Origin: Mytilus edulis
Lineage: Eukaryota; Mollusca; Bivalvia; Mytilida; Mytilidae
Assembly (NCBI RefSeq): GCF_963676685.1
Contig: NC_092353.1
Location: 8,894,207-8,958,206 of the forward strand
Length of the DNA stretch: 64,000 nucleotides
Direction of reading: 5' to 3'
The notes under the pieces were generated by a model. It was not told the DNA's origin. It saw only the letters and a list, made by a program, of their open reading frames with translations, and did not search any database. Shown piece by piece: positions 22,601-32,921 of the stretch. Positions within the stretch are counted from its first letter, which is position 1, and each line of letters opens with the position of its first letter. Both the position numbers and the translations under genes were made by a program.

Positions 22601-25600
22601 AGCAATCGATGACTATAAGAAATCAGAGGTGTATGGATATAATGATTACCTTACCATAAATAAGAACAACAGATTCTTCAATATTATCTTGGTAGTTGAA
22701 CTGAGAGTCTAATAATGGTCTGTTGATGAAAGAGCCAAAGTATGTACTCTGATACCATCCAACATGTAAATGGTCTATGTTTACATGTCGTAGATTTCTC
22801 ATCATTTCCATCTGGTATTGAACTACAAAATAATACATAAATGTACATTATAATCAACACATGAGAGAGAGATATGACATCAAATAAAACATTATTATAA
22901 AAAAATATATTTGGTAATCCTGACATATGAAAGAAATATGATGTCAAATCAAAAACCACAAAATATTCAATACAATGTTTATCATATATACAAATTTAAT
23001 GTCATACTCATAATCAATAAACATGTTTAATAAAAAGAGAATTTAAATATAATGACACTTATATGTAAAATATATGAAACCAAAACCAAAATAAGGTGAT
23101 GTTTGCATTTTGTATATTCATTCATTAACTACAAAGTCTGAAGGGAATTAGGCAAAGGACAGAGAAAATGGTAGGGATAAACAAATTATTGACATGTAGG
23201 GTGGCAATCTGGAGCTCTGATGGCATCTGTCCTACTTTCATTTTTTACATTTTATTGCTGCTTTGGTATCTTGAAGTACATAAATTTTTCTAAATATGTT
23301 TTACCATGTTTACCATGACAAAAAACTAGTATTATACAGCATGTACAGATACCACGTCCCTCTATTTTCAAATCTTAGAGCTCTAGATCACTGCTTGAAG
23401 GTGGCCATATTGTTTACATGTATGGTCAGCAAGGTTGGCAAAAAAGTGGTCAAAGTGGTCAATACTAGCGGTAGATACCGGTAAATACTGGCATTTACTG
23501 GCAAATACTGGTCGATTGAAATTTTGGATGGACTTTACTATAAAGTTTATAAACACCACTCTCTACCTGGTCAATTGCTACATGTACCAGTAATGAAATA
23601 ATGAAAGTGTTGCAGTCATTTTAAATATTATCATTTCTATTTTTATTGTAAATTAATAGTAAACAGTGATTTACAATCACTTATTAGTACAAAAGATAAA
23701 AACAGTGTTGTCCCTGTCAAGGACTCATCAGGTGCCTTTAGCACTGACTATAGCATCGCAATCATTTGCTCTGGTTGTGTTGTTGTCTTCTAATATTGTA
23801 TTAAAGTTCCAGATAGGGTCTTTACTAAAGTTTCGGTTTCAGTTTAAAGTCATGGTGGTTGAACTAGATGTGTATGTAAAAATTTATTACACCAAATAAT
23901 AGATTTTTTTGTTCACACCATAAATTATAAAAGGCATAAGAGTAAAGTTCCTTCATTTCCTGCAGGGTGGTTTTTGTCTTACAGTTGAATACACAGGATA
24001 AAAACATTTGATTTTTTAACTTAATGAGTATCTTCAAATATCCTTTTTATTACTTTCAACCCATGTTTTGTCATCATTCATTGGGGGCTGTTGTTTTAGT
24101 AGTTAAATTATCACACCTAGCAATGCCAGGTGATAGGTAATATGACACCTGTAACTTAATTTACCTCAAGTTTTATTTACCTGTAAACACTATTTTCAAA
24201 AAAATCATATCTTAATTTATAAATCACTAGAACACACCCGCGAAATCGCGGGCATTCAGAGCGTGGTTGAAAGAATAGGTAAATTGTCGTAGGAAAGAAT
24301 TTTGTAAAAGACTTAATGACTGGAGAATTTCAGGAAAGGTATCAAAAGTCATAGGTACTGGGGACAGGAAAATGTTTTCTTTTATCCCTCCTCCCTTTTT
24401 CCAAAATTGCCAAATTTTTGTTTTCTATCAATTTCAATATGAAAATACATTTAATATATGTTATCATGGTAATGAACATTCAAGTCACTGAGGAGCCTGT
24501 AATTCAGTGGTTGTCGTTTGCTTATGTGTTACACATATGTATTTGCCAGTATTAATTGACCACTTGAAGAGTATTGTCCAGGGCGGTAAATACCGCCCAA
24601 CCTTGCTATGGTGGCCTAGCAGCCTAGCAGGAATTAATTCTTTGCAAGGTTTTATGGTTTGTGGCATAACTGAATATAGTTTTCAAACATTGTTGATTTC
24701 TTTCATTTGACTTTGCTGTCAAGGGTATAATAATAAAGATATTAATTTTAACCATCAGGCCACACCAAATTAATTAGTAGTTCTTTGGAAAACCCACACC
24801 TAAATTGCCGAAATTAAAATAAAAAAATAAAAATAAATTTCCCGCACCTCACCTGCCAAAACCAAAAAATAAAAATAAAAATAAAATTCCTGCACGTCGA
24901 AAATAAATCCGCATTTTCAACGAACTCGATTCCGGTATTAAAAAAAAATCTTTATCAATTAAGCGTTTGAAAATATGCAGTGTTTGTCATTTGTCAAGCA
25001 TATTTTTGATTCTGATAAAAAAAGTTGCAAAGATGGAAAACGTGCTGATTGTTTCTGTGGTGAAACATTCAGACAAAAATAACAACAAGGCATACATATT
25101 AAAAAATACGGCAACACAAACAAAATGTCGGACATTCAGGGAACTATATCAAGAAGCCATTGAACGATGTAGCGATGCACAAAGTGAGATTATTAATATT
25201 AAAACCATACAAATAAGTAAGTCGAACAGTTTCGATGATTCTAGTATCGAAATATCTGACGAAAATATGGTATGGTCAATATGTAATGACCTAAACTTTA
25301 AATATGTGCAGTTCACAATTGATGATGGATCTACTGCTACTAAAGATGCATCAAATTCAAAACCAAGTGGAATTAATGCATTTTCGGTACTCATGAGCTC
25401 ACTAAATGAGTTACACATGCCTGATAAACCTGTCCCCTTGTCTGGGAAACAGCTTTCTGGGCCACAAAGACTTTACTCTGATATCATTGATTGGGCCTCA
25501 AACATTGATCAAGGATGGTCACTAGACACTTTAGATACAGGTAAAGAGGTTTTCTGCATTTGTTATTTTTCCTGGTGGATGTTGTGCAGTTCTCAAACTT

Positions 25601-28471
25601 TAAAATACCCCATATTGTTCCATTTTTATATGTACCTTTTTATAATAATACAAGGTACTGACAAAATGATAAAATTTGATATTTTATACCATTTTTAAAG
25701 ATGGGTGAAATTGAAAGTTAACTTGTTTAACACAGGATGTTTTGTAAATGAAAAAAATGCATTTCTATTGCAGGATTATAGACTCCATGATGCATCTGGT
25801 TGAAATCTTAGTTATAACATAGGCTTATAAATGTAGGTTATGTAGGTATTTCCATGTTGGTATGTTTTGGTGTAATTTATTTTCTGATATTTAATTGTAA
25901 AGTAGCACTAGCTAGGATCCCCAGTTTCCACTGTGCTTGGATTAACTGGTATGTGATCCATATGCATAAACACAAAACACACACCATGCAGTTATGTTAC
26001 AAGAAGCTAGCTAGCATACTACAGAGGGTGTCTAAGGACCAGAAGGTGCATATACTACAGATGAAAGCAGTGCATATTAAAAGCAGATAGCCATATAAAG
26101 TTCATGCATAAAAAAATATGTTCAAAAGTGTATATTTGTGCAGTGTTAATTATACAAACAACAAAACAAAATGAAAAAGAATGCAGAAAGTTGAAATACA
26201 TATAAAAAGGGAGATAATTTAATTATATCAAATTATGTCCCCTTTCAATTAAGTGAGTAGAAAATTCAGTTGCTTCTTTTAGGTAAAAGATATAAAAATT
26301 GAGAGAAAAAAAATATCACTCGCTCCATATTTCTTTAAAATTTGAGGCGAAGAATTTAAAAATATAAATTTAAATTTCGCTCGCTCGCCCCATTTTTTTT
26401 TGGGTAAAATCTCAAAGAACTATTAATTAATTTGGTGTGGCCTCAACTTCAGCTTTATTCAAACATTTACAATAGAGATACAAATTATAGACACATACAA
26501 CCACAGACACTTCATAATAACAACTCCTTTCACTGGAACTATGAGGTAAACTACAGAAAATATCTTTACTTACCTTCATTAAATTCTTCTTCATCATTAT
26601 GCCTGGGGAAAGGAAAGCAATTTGTGATTTCCAACTTGTTGTCGACGACTAGACCTAACAAGACACCCTGGACCAAATCTGTTCCACCAGCTGCTTCCTC
26701 TTGACAATGTTTAACTATCTTCAATACAACCTACAATGTAACATAGTAAAATATATGTATGTGAACGTGTTCTTGACAATGCTTAACTATCTTCAATACA
26801 CCCTAAAATGTAAAATAGTAAAATATATGTATGTGAACGTGTTCTTGACAATGCTTAACTATCTTCAATACACCCTAAAATGTAAAATAGTAAAATATAT
26901 GTATGTGAACGTGTTCTTGACAATGCTTAACTATCTTCAATACACCCTAAAATGCAACAAAGTAAAATATATGAATGTATTCTCAGTTGGTCCATCTCAC
27001 ACATACATCCCAATGAATGTTATAAATCTGTGCAGGAAACAAAAGGATATATCAACTTCGTAATAAAGAACTCAGTCATCAGATCAGAAAAGTCATTCAA
27101 ATTCTTGTGCATTCTTCTAGACCAAATTCTTCTGTCCCTATAATGCATATATTTACTAATTTACATTCGCTTTTTATTGATTTTGCTATTTTCTATTTTT
27201 TTTTGTGTGCAATATACATGTATAGAGACAGAAAGCAGTTCCAATCCAAAACAGGAGATCGTGGACAATTTGTTTGCACTAATTTTTCGCTTATTTTGTA
27301 TAAATTTGTCAGATATCCGTACCAATACACACTGGTAGATAAACATTTTTTTCAACATTTTCATGTGCCTTTTTAGAATCAACAACCTTTATATGTCAAG
27401 ATAATCCACTTTTTTCAACATTTAATACATTCTACTTTTAATCTAATCAAGTTTGGCAGAATCTGTTTGACATATTGAACTATTTCGACCAATCAACACT
27501 GATTTCCGGTAACATGATTCTTCTACCTTCTTGCATATGAATAGCAAATTAGGTTATAATTAGATATCATAGTTAGTCATAAAGGAAGATAGAAGATCCT
27601 AGTAACCGGAAATCAACATTGGATGGTCGAAATAGTTCAAGATGTCAAACTTCTGTCAAACTTGATGAGATTAAAAGTAGAATGTTTTGAATATTAACCA
27701 TTTGATGCTTGATGGTAAAGGCATTCTTCTTCTACCCGTTACGAGTCTAACTATGTAATAAAGTGTAATTGAATGGGGCACATCTCAAACAGACAGGAGG
27801 CCACTCATACCACAGGAGTTTGAAATCCTATCAATAAGGGGGTCAAAATATACCAAAGTCGACTATCACAGTAGAGCTTCTCTCGAAGAGAGAGAGAAGC
27901 TCTACTGTGGTAGTCGACTTTGGTATATTTTGACCCCCTTATTGATAGGATTTCAAACTCCTGTGCTCATACACTCTTTCAACTATGTTGATTTCTTTGA
28001 ATAATCAGAGGCAACCAATTGGATTTAAACAACTAACACTTAAGTGCCAGGTGTATCAATATAAGTACATTGTCAGAATTTACAGAAATATAAAATGTAT
28101 TTGTACTGGCTACAAAATAGAATGTCACACTCTGGGAAGCCTGGCTTATTTTGATTTGTAACATACATAGCAGTCTATGAAAAAAAAACAGAGGAGAAGC
28201 GTTTCTAATAGTCGACTTTATTATTTACAGACTTTTATCATATTTATTGACAGAAATTTATCATGAATTTCCTGTGGCACTACAAACGATGTGAGACTAA
28301 TGTAATTGCGTCGCCAGATTAGAAGGTACCTATTCAAAGCTTTATTGAAAAGCTAAATAGTTATATTTAATGAGCATACACTAATTATTGAAATCTATTA
28401 ATTAGAACACGTACAAGACCATCAATTTGAACATATTGTACAGGAGAACTCGTGTGTTTTCTGGAAGCCAT
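19694..28471 (-). CDS. EIF3H: Eukaryotic translation initiation factor 3 subunit H
   Basis: A complete minus-strand gene in six coding exons: 28471-28415, 26730-26574, 22822-22655, 22124-21875, 20835-20700 and 19915-19694. All borders are GT-AG and phases agree, giving 990 bases and 329 residues (human is about 350). It starts MASRKHTSS and reaches VQIDGLVVLK by residue 24. Exons 2-3 encode the MPN domain. At residues 93-99 the active JAMM core GWYHSHP is replaced by GWYQSTY, as expected for the non-catalytic MPN-minus eIF3h. Exons 4-6 give the helical region (…[10 protein letters not shown]…) and the conserved tail ([28 protein letters not shown]). It is a core subunit of the eIF3 complex in the cytoplasm, partnering MPN-type eIF3f. 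Intron 2 (about 3.75 kb) carries two inserted elements. The family match is from memory of the human protein and is clear throughout. Confidence 0.97.
20896..21180. mobile_element. TIR element (MITE) in EIF3H intron 4
   Basis: Terminal inverted repeats of about 28 bp (left tcacacaacagcacgggtgg, right ending ccacctgagctgtagtgtca) enclose about 285 bp. Inner parts repeat gtgcccactc and gtgggca motifs. Flanking tata on both sides (20892-20895 and 21181-21184) is a possible target duplication, though it could be chance in AT-rich DNA. No coding capacity. Confidence 0.7.
23428..24607. mobile_element. TIR element in EIF3H intron 2
   Basis: Left end agcaaggttggc, right end gcccaaccttgct. Subterminal zones on both sides carry ggtaaatac- and tggtcaat-type words in opposite orientation. 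It is flanked by atggtc (23422-23427) and atggtg (24608-24613), a 5-bp duplication with a mismatch at the sixth base. A GC hairpin cccgcgaaatcgcggg lies at about 24237-24252. No transposase frame seen, so non-autonomous. A hAT relation is possible from the caagg-like end but unproven. Confidence 0.55.
24758..26442 (+). mobile_element. 1.7-kb TIR transposon nested in EIF3H intron 2
   Basis: Ends ggccacaccaaattaatta and, at the right, its inverse taattaatttggtgtggcc, extending to about 30 bp of TIR (…agttctttg). The 3-bp sequence TCA flanks both sides (24755-24757 and 26443-26445) and fits a 3-bp target duplication, as made by PIF/Harbinger, Academ and some CMC elements. The element lies antisense to EIF3H and carries one plus-strand coding exon at 25033-25540 (listed separately). 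No DDE core is visible, so it may be an internally deleted copy. Superfamily not assigned. Confidence 0.75.
25033..25540 (+). CDS. First exon of an unknown transposon-borne protein
   Basis: Opens at ATG 25033 ([14 protein letters not shown]) and runs 169 codons to a good donor ACAG|GTAAAG at 25540/25541. The frame extends past the donor as intron read-through to 25698. The protein is acidic and hydrophilic, with no membrane segment. Visible blocks are [32 protein letters not shown] and [14 protein letters not shown]. It has no zinc finger, helicase or DDE motif. It lies wholly inside the TIR transposon at 24758-26442, so it is probably the N-terminal exon of an element-encoded protein whose other exons are missing here. 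The alternative, a captured host exon, cannot be excluded. Confidence 0.55.
26700..26987. repeat. Four-copy 72-bp tandem repeat at EIF3H exon 2
   Basis: Units start with cttgacaatg at 26700, 26772, 26844 and 26916 (period exactly 72). The first unit overlaps the 5' end of EIF3H exon 2 and its acceptor; the others copy them into intron 1. On the plus strand the period (a multiple of three) yields a spurious 120-codon frame of 24-residue repeats, which is antisense to the exon and not a gene. Confidence 0.95.
27427..27690. mobile_element. Foldback element in EIF3H intron 1
   Basis: The left arm (about 27429-27535, starting cattctacttttaatct) and right arm (about 27583-27687, ending attaaaagtagaatg) are imperfect inverse copies of about 105 bp, both containing gaactatttcgacca or its inverse. 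The loop is about 45 bp. No coding capacity; a long-TIR MITE type. Confidence 0.8.
27811..27965. mobile_element. 155-bp near-perfect palindrome with target duplication
   Basis: Arms of about 74 bp (cacaggagtttgaaatccta … and its inverse …ctcctgtg) meet at a short ctcgaagagag centre. Only one or two mismatches are seen between the arms (tatcaca against tgtggta). The 7-bp sequence CTCATAC stands directly on both sides (27804-27810 and 27966-27972). This is a young foldback MITE in EIF3H intron 1. Its transcript would form a long hairpin. Confidence 0.9.
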
Positions 28472-28474
28472 CTT

Positions 28475-28489
28475 GGAAAAGGAGAGTCC
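28475..28489 (-). promoter_or_regulatory. EIF3H: TOP-like pyrimidine tract before EIF3H start
   Basis: On the minus strand, CTCTCCTTTTCC (28486-28475) is followed by AAG and the start ATG at 28471. If transcription starts at the first C, the 5' UTR is about 15 bases and begins with a 12-base 5' terminal oligopyrimidine motif. Vertebrate eIF3e, eIF3f and eIF3h mRNAs are known TOP messages under mTOR/LARP1 control. The transcription start here is inferred. Confidence 0.6.
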
Positions 28490-28769
28490 GGGTTAATGAA
28501 ACGCTTTCTGGACAATCTCAAAACATATTTTATTTATTCCTATACACAAACTCGCCCCAAATAATATTTCGTCCTTTGAGTACTAGTGTCAAAATTGTGG
28601 CGTTAACCATTATAGAACCGAATAATTTAAATGTATTGTTGTACAATATTTCTTGGAAAAGAAAAAAATGTCGATAAAATAAAAAAAAAGAACAATTATA
28701 ATTCGTTTTTTTTTCATTCTGTCGATCTTGTACAAAACATGTTTGAGGGGATAATATACTGCTGGGCTA

Positions 28770-31263
28770 GCAATCTCCGGCGCAGAGCTCACATCCGTTC
28801 CGTACTTACTACGTATCACTACACTAAGTCATTGTATTGTAGTGTACTAAGTCACTGTGTCTAAACCACACCGGCAAAATTTGATCGGACTCGATGGTAT
28901 CTAACATCCGGCACAATGACGGAACATCAATAGACAGAAGAAAGATAGGTTTCTCCTTATTTTCTTATTTTTTAATGATATCGAAGAATATATATACATA
29001 TACAACTATTTTCTATTGTGATATGCAATATTTTCTACAACCGTTCTATATTAACGAAGAAATAAGTAAAAATGCATGTCAAAATAACGAATTGAGTGAA
29101 CCTTGCCTCAAAATTGTTTAATTTTTCGTTAAATTGTTCACATTGTACGGAAAGAAAGATACGGGAAGATGCAGAAGTTAAGATTTATATTACTAAGAAG
29201 TGTGTAAAGTTTGATGCAATAATGATAAATCGTTTTGAGATATGGCGCGACATGTTAAAAAAAACCACACTCCTGTTTTACTTACAAAGTTCTGTAACTC
29301 AATAAGATTTCATTTGATTTTTACTAAAAGGTTTATAGTTCGTTTGACCATTTCAAGAAATAACTTTGTTAAGTTTCATGAAAACTAGATAAGCTGTTCT
29401 CAAGTTACGGTGCGACATGTTTACGCTGGACGGAAAGATAGACGGACGGACGGACGGACAGAATGACTGATAGATGGAGGAACGGACGGATGGAAGGAAG
29501 GAAGAACAGATGGACGGACGGATGTATACAAAATAATACGTCCTGTCAAAATTTTGACGGGCGTGTAAAAACGCAATGAAATGGAAAAAAAACCTCTTAA
29601 TTAAAGGTCAAAAGTTTTATTAGGATATCGACCAAGTCGATTTATTTGTATATCTTCTTGACTTCCTAAGTCATTTTTGCTATATGCCTTATATATATAT
29701 TTTTGAAAATAATAATTTCTATCTATTATTTCATTATTGAAAAAAATTAAATTAAAGAATTCCAAACAAAATTACACCGTTCTTGAATTTAAAAACAATG
29801 TGTAACAACTGAAAATTTCAAATTTCACGAACCGGATCGGACATAGCTTCACTGACGTTTTTTTCTCAATAAAACAAATAAGACATATTATTTATATTTA
29901 AGTGTACATGTCACAAATGCTTAAATGGTCGCAATTCAATTTATGGTGAAGGTCTGTGGCCGAAGGAAAAATAATATAGAAAATGAGGTCAAGGGCAAGG
30001 GCAATGGACATATGACAAATAGGGAAAAAAATCGTTAGATCTGTGTTTCATACTTGTATATGTTACAGTCAAACCTTCTTACTTTTGACATATGCAGCTT
30101 TATACAAATACATGTAGTTCAAAACGCTATGAATTCGAATCAATTAGTGTCGCTTGTTTAAAAATATCAATGAGAATGTTTATAATAAACATAATCAGAC
30201 TCACATAATCCGATTTCGCGGGTGTCCCTGTTTTCTTATTTCTTACAATATTTTAATTCGGTATACACTTTATAATATAAGTGGCGAATCTCGAAGACGT
30301 ATATATTGCACCCCCCTCCCCCGATCCCACCTTTGATGCATGGTAGTTGTAATCCTTTTCTTCCTATAAACATTCATTTTCCATTTCGATTATGCATGCA
30401 TATATACATTTGTCTTATCATATTTTCCATAATTCATATATAAAACGCATATTTGAGAGCTTTAACCTCAATTTGCGTTATAACCTTCATTTATATGTAT
30501 TCTGCTGTTAAAAATTTTTGAATGCAAAATAAAATAAAAATTATTTGTCTTCTATAAGAGTAGGAATTTTAGTGTTTGCTTATTTTTTATTTGAATCTGA
30601 GACTAATCATATAAATAATAAGCCGTTGTCCTGTGAAAGAACTTGTTTTCCAACTACCCGGTCACAAAACTCCTTTTTAACACTGAAGCTAAATTATCAA
30701 TTATAATGCAATGCGATTATGATTTTTTTTATTTGACCAAACCGGGTTATGCATTGTAAAATCTAAGACCAAACCGGGTGGTACATATTGACGAAACCGG
30801 CCAGTTCCATTTTGACATGACCCATTTCTTTCGTTCCATACTCAGAAATACAAGTATTGAGATGTTCATAAAAACAAGTTTTGCAATCTCCGTGTCAGTA
30901 TCTATCTTCTCGTACCATTCTTTCCGTACAATGTGAACAAGTTAACGAGAAATTAAACAATTTCGAGGCAAGGTTCACTCAATTCGTCATTTTGACATGC
31001 ATTTTTACTTATTTCTCCGTTAATATAGAACGGTTGTAGAAAATATTGCATATCACATTAGAAAATAGTTGTATATGTATATATATTCTTCGATATCATA
31101 AAGAAAATAAGAAAATAAGGAGAAACCTAGCTTTTTTCTGTCTATTAATGTTCCGTCATTGTGCCGGATGTTAGATAGCATTTAGTCCGAACAAATTTTG
31201 CCGGTGTGGTATAGACACAGTGTAAGTATACGGAAAGGAAACGAGCGCTGTACGGAGATTGCT
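28770..31263. repeat. Long inverted repeat upstream of EIF3H
   Basis: The left arm (about 28770-29175) and right arm (about 30903-31263) are inverse copies with indels. Shared words are gcaatctccg, aacatccggcacaatgacgg, gcaatattttctacaaccgt and tgcatttttacttatttc (or their inverses). The arms are about 360-400 bp with a spacer of about 1.7 kb. It suggests two copies of one element inserted head to head, or one large foldback. Arm boundaries are approximate. Confidence 0.85.
29430..29525. repeat. GGAC/GGAT-rich microsatellite
   Basis: An imperfect run of ggac and ggat units (gacggacggacggacagaat … agatggacggacggatg), preceded by gtgcgacatgtttacgctgg. Such tails often sit at the end of bivalve repeats. 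It lies in the spacer of the long inverted repeat. Confidence 0.7.
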
Positions 31264-31384
31264 GGGCTAGTACTCATTTCCGAAATCCATCTTTTTTGGT
31301 GATTTTTCAATCACCCTTTTATAGGCATATGTAGTACAACGAAAGCAGAGATCTTTATTTCAATTAGATTGATGTTGATATACT

Positions 31385-31515
31385 AAAAAAATGATGTTTT
31401 AGAGTACATACAATCTAAGACTCTTTCATCTTGCAATAGTATATTAAAACATTTGACTTTTCTACACTTTTTCACAAGTATTCCCCATTCTAAACTATAA
31501 GACAAATTGAAAGAG
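31385..31515 (+). pseudogene. Penelope-like reverse transcriptase fragment, plus strand
   Basis: A short decayed stretch translating as fragments such as ILKHLTFLHFFTSIPHSKL, close to the minus-strand copy at 32080-32210, which reads TFDFSTLYTSIPH. The Y and D of the motif are damaged. It faces the minus copy, so the two are inverted about 0.7 kb apart. Confidence 0.55.
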
Positions 31516-31699
31516 TTGATTATCCTTATAACTGCTTTTGTTTTTGCGAAAGAAAAAAGTGAATAGCAAGTAATTTAAAAAGAGTGGCAAAATATACCAG
31601 AGGGTCAGTCAAACTTATAGATCGAAAACAAACTGAAAATATGTCATAGCTAAAAAAGAAAAAGACAAACAGACAAATAATAGTACACAAGACACAACA

Positions 31700-32215
31700 T
31701 AGAAAACTAAGGACTAAGCAACACGAACCCCACCATCATCTATATAGCGTAAAATAGAGTTAAAGGATATTGCTAACTTCTTATCTTTCTTCCTACGAAG
31801 TTCCTGTATGAAGTCAGCCTCATAATAATAAAGAAACAAGTCGGCAGAAGAGGGCACAATTGGTTCCCATTGGAATGCCGACAGTTTGTTGGAAAATACG
31901 TCCTCCGAACGTAACAAATATGCTGTCAATCAAAAATCAAGCATCTTGATAATGTAAGTTTCAGAGATTTTTTTGTTTGAATCAGAGTAATCCTTTACAA
32001 AGTAGGATTTATCCCTCCCAGACTGAGTTAGTCCCTAAGACAAAATACTTGTATCTACGTTGGCCATTCTTTTTTATGAAACAAATCAATACCAACTCTT
32101 CCAATTTGTCTTTTATTTTGAAATGTGGAATACTTGTGTAAAGTGTAGAAAAGTCAAATGTTTTAATACTACTGCAAGATGAAAGAGAGTTAGAGTGTAT
32201 GTACTCTAAAAGATA
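31700..32215 (-). pseudogene. Penelope-like reverse transcriptase fragment, minus strand
   Basis: The minus strand encodes broken pieces in order: TFDFSTLYTSIPHFKIK, a KNGQRRYKYFVLGTNSVWEG block, then ADLFLYYYEADFIQEL and FNSILRYIDDGG near 31730. The YIDD box and the TLYTSIP motif are typical of Penelope-like (Neptune-type) reverse transcriptases, from memory of animal copies. Several stops and frameshifts lie between the pieces, so it cannot encode a protein. Retroelement relic. Confidence 0.7.
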
Positions 32216-32921
32216 TTAAGTTATAGTGCGCCAGGAATGAAAACCGTTTTGAATATATTTTTCTCACACTAATCTGATCAGGCTTTACTCTAATTCAAAA
32301 ATGTCAACTGATTGGTCATGTTGATAAGCAAGTTTAAAGTCAGCGATTGTCATAGCCGAAGATGGCACTCGTGACCTGTCATAATCGAGACAAGTTTATT
32401 TCATAACGATTACAAACAAGATATATACAAGATATATGCATGTTTATGACATAAAGTACACACACACACACACACTTACAAACAAAACCCAGATATAGGC
32501 GTGCATGTTTACATTGAATACAAATAGTAGTTGCTTTAGTTAAAAATCCATCTAATGAACAGTTTGGATTTTTTTCGAATTCTTCATAAAATGTTCCCAA
32601 TAGATTTCGTAGAATTGTTCCCATTCATAGAATTCGTAGAAAATACGGAAATACTTTATCTATGTAGACTATGATATTAAGATGTCAGTTTCCCGAAAAT
32701 CTCCAAATGTCTGTTCGTCTGGTGAACTTTCTTGCGCAAAGCGATTTTCGACGCCGGGCTTTTCTCCACACATATCTCTGAGCCGTACTAGTTGTTCCAC
32801 GATATGATTTTTCTCTTCTTCAAGCTTTACTGATTGTTCCTTTAAATCACAATTTTCTTTTTTTAAATCTCGCTATCTCACAGTCTTTTGCTATTAATTT
32901 CGTACTTGCTTCACTCTCTTG

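Noticed and set aside
24967-25032. Upstream extension of the transposon-borne frame to 24967
   Set aside because: It would start at TTG; the first ATG in frame is 25033, directly before a normal-looking protein.
26701-27063. Plus-strand frame with 24-residue repeats ([20 protein letters not shown]…)
   Set aside because: It is the antisense reading of a 72-bp tandem repeat that overlaps EIF3H exon 2; the period is a multiple of three, which keeps the frame open.
29430-29525. CRISPR-like regular repeats
   Set aside because: Simple GGAC/GGAT microsatellite with no spacers; the host is an animal genome.
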